The notes under the pieces are model-generated. The model saw only the letters and a list, made by a program, of their open reading frames with translations. It did no database searches and was not told the DNA's origin. A stretch of 64,000 bases of DNA from Staphylococcus coagulans (GTDB taxonomy: Bacteria; Bacillota; Bacilli; Staphylococcales; Staphylococcaceae): contig NZ_PPQN01000004.1 in assembly GCF_002901995.1 (NCBI RefSeq), positions 31,014 to 95,013 on the forward strand. Reading direction: 5' to 3'. Position 1 is the first letter of the stretch. Every line of letters starts with the position of its first letter. Positions 63,893-64,000 of this stretch are shown here, piece after piece. The position numbers were made by a program, and so were the translations under genes.

Positions 63893-64000
63893 ATTTTGCC
63901 CCTTAAAATTATCAACATATTTTATTAAATGTGTGTTTATTTTCGAAAATTCTGTAACTATTAAGGTATTATTAATCTCTAATGTAGGGTTATTATAAAC

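Larger units (their letters stand above)
63646..64000. other. Upstream region of the DUF47-pit operon to the window end
   Basis: It contains the promoter and the two PhoP-type boxes listed separately. From about 63900 to the right edge I see no gene start or stop that can be assigned. Confidence 0.4.

Overview
The window is a chromosomal segment of a low-GC Firmicute that is almost certainly a Staphylococcus. NorA, MgrA (redox Cys12), LtaS, MpfA, CcpE-like, KdpDE, a LysM-CHAP amidase and a FemA-type peptidyltransferase are all staphylococcal in sequence, and the mgrA/cydDC/uppP and norA/fruRBA/mpfA neighbourhoods look like the S. aureus chromosome order as I remember it. A thiazole-synthesis operon, an NAD-type malate dehydrogenase and an extra FemA-like gene suggest a species other than S. 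aureus; I cannot name it from sequence alone.

Layout. 1-1338: 5' 446 codons of ltaS (minus strand, cut by the window edge). 1740-5977: minus-strand pabA-pabB-pabC operon continued by a small membrane protein and a pxpB/pxpC pair. 6122-8050: preQ1-I riboswitch and queC-queD-queE. 8239-10006: small membrane proteins, a GlsB/YeaQ-type protein and a candidate ~40-nt RNA. 10278-12952: CsbB-type glycosyltransferase and mpfA, which has a structured ~150-nt leader. 13130-13758: repeat-rich non-coding DNA. 13759-17337: fruR-fruB-fruA with a cre site inside its promoter. 17490-21733: ybaK, a two-domain glycosyltransferase/TagF-like protein, norA. 22140-23775: three membrane-protein genes ending in a CPBP protease. 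23976-27517: mdh, a small membrane protein, an aldo/keto reductase, a His-rich CobW GTPase. 27743-33103: mgrA with a hairpin-rich 5' UTR, cydDC, uppP. 33294-42933: mostly small or poorly characterised genes plus an MFS transporter, ccpE and yebC. 43008-45752: TPP riboswitch and tenI-thiS-thiG-thiF. 45776-46402: Bax-inhibitor-like protein. 46683-47226: three tandem 189-bp repeats. 47306-55196: kdpFABC (minus) divergent from kdpDE (plus). 55288-58612: an oxidoreductase/DJ-1 cluster divergent from a MerR regulator. 59264-63645: FemA-like gene, LysM-CHAP amidase with a WalR-type box, and pit plus its DUF47 partner with PhoP-type boxes.

Functional themes are folate/pABA, queuosine and thiamine-thiazole supply (two riboswitch-controlled), cell-envelope synthesis and remodelling (LtaS, UppP, TagF-like, FemA-like, CHAP), ion and phosphate homeostasis (MpfA, Kdp, Pit), and stress or drug response (MgrA, NorA, MerR cluster). 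I see no prophage, insertion sequence, CRISPR array, tRNA or rRNA.

The most unusual content is non-coding. A dispersed two-hairpin element occurs as three tandem copies at 46683-47226 and once, inverted, at 13280-13424. Its core is conserved while the outer stem and the adjacent hairpin stem differ between loci yet still pair, which is the signature of a selected structure. Other regulatory candidates are the mpfA leader, a very short promoter-plus-terminator unit at 9396-9470, and a possible small RNA between mgrA and cydC. All families were assigned by eye from sequence motifs; no database search was run.
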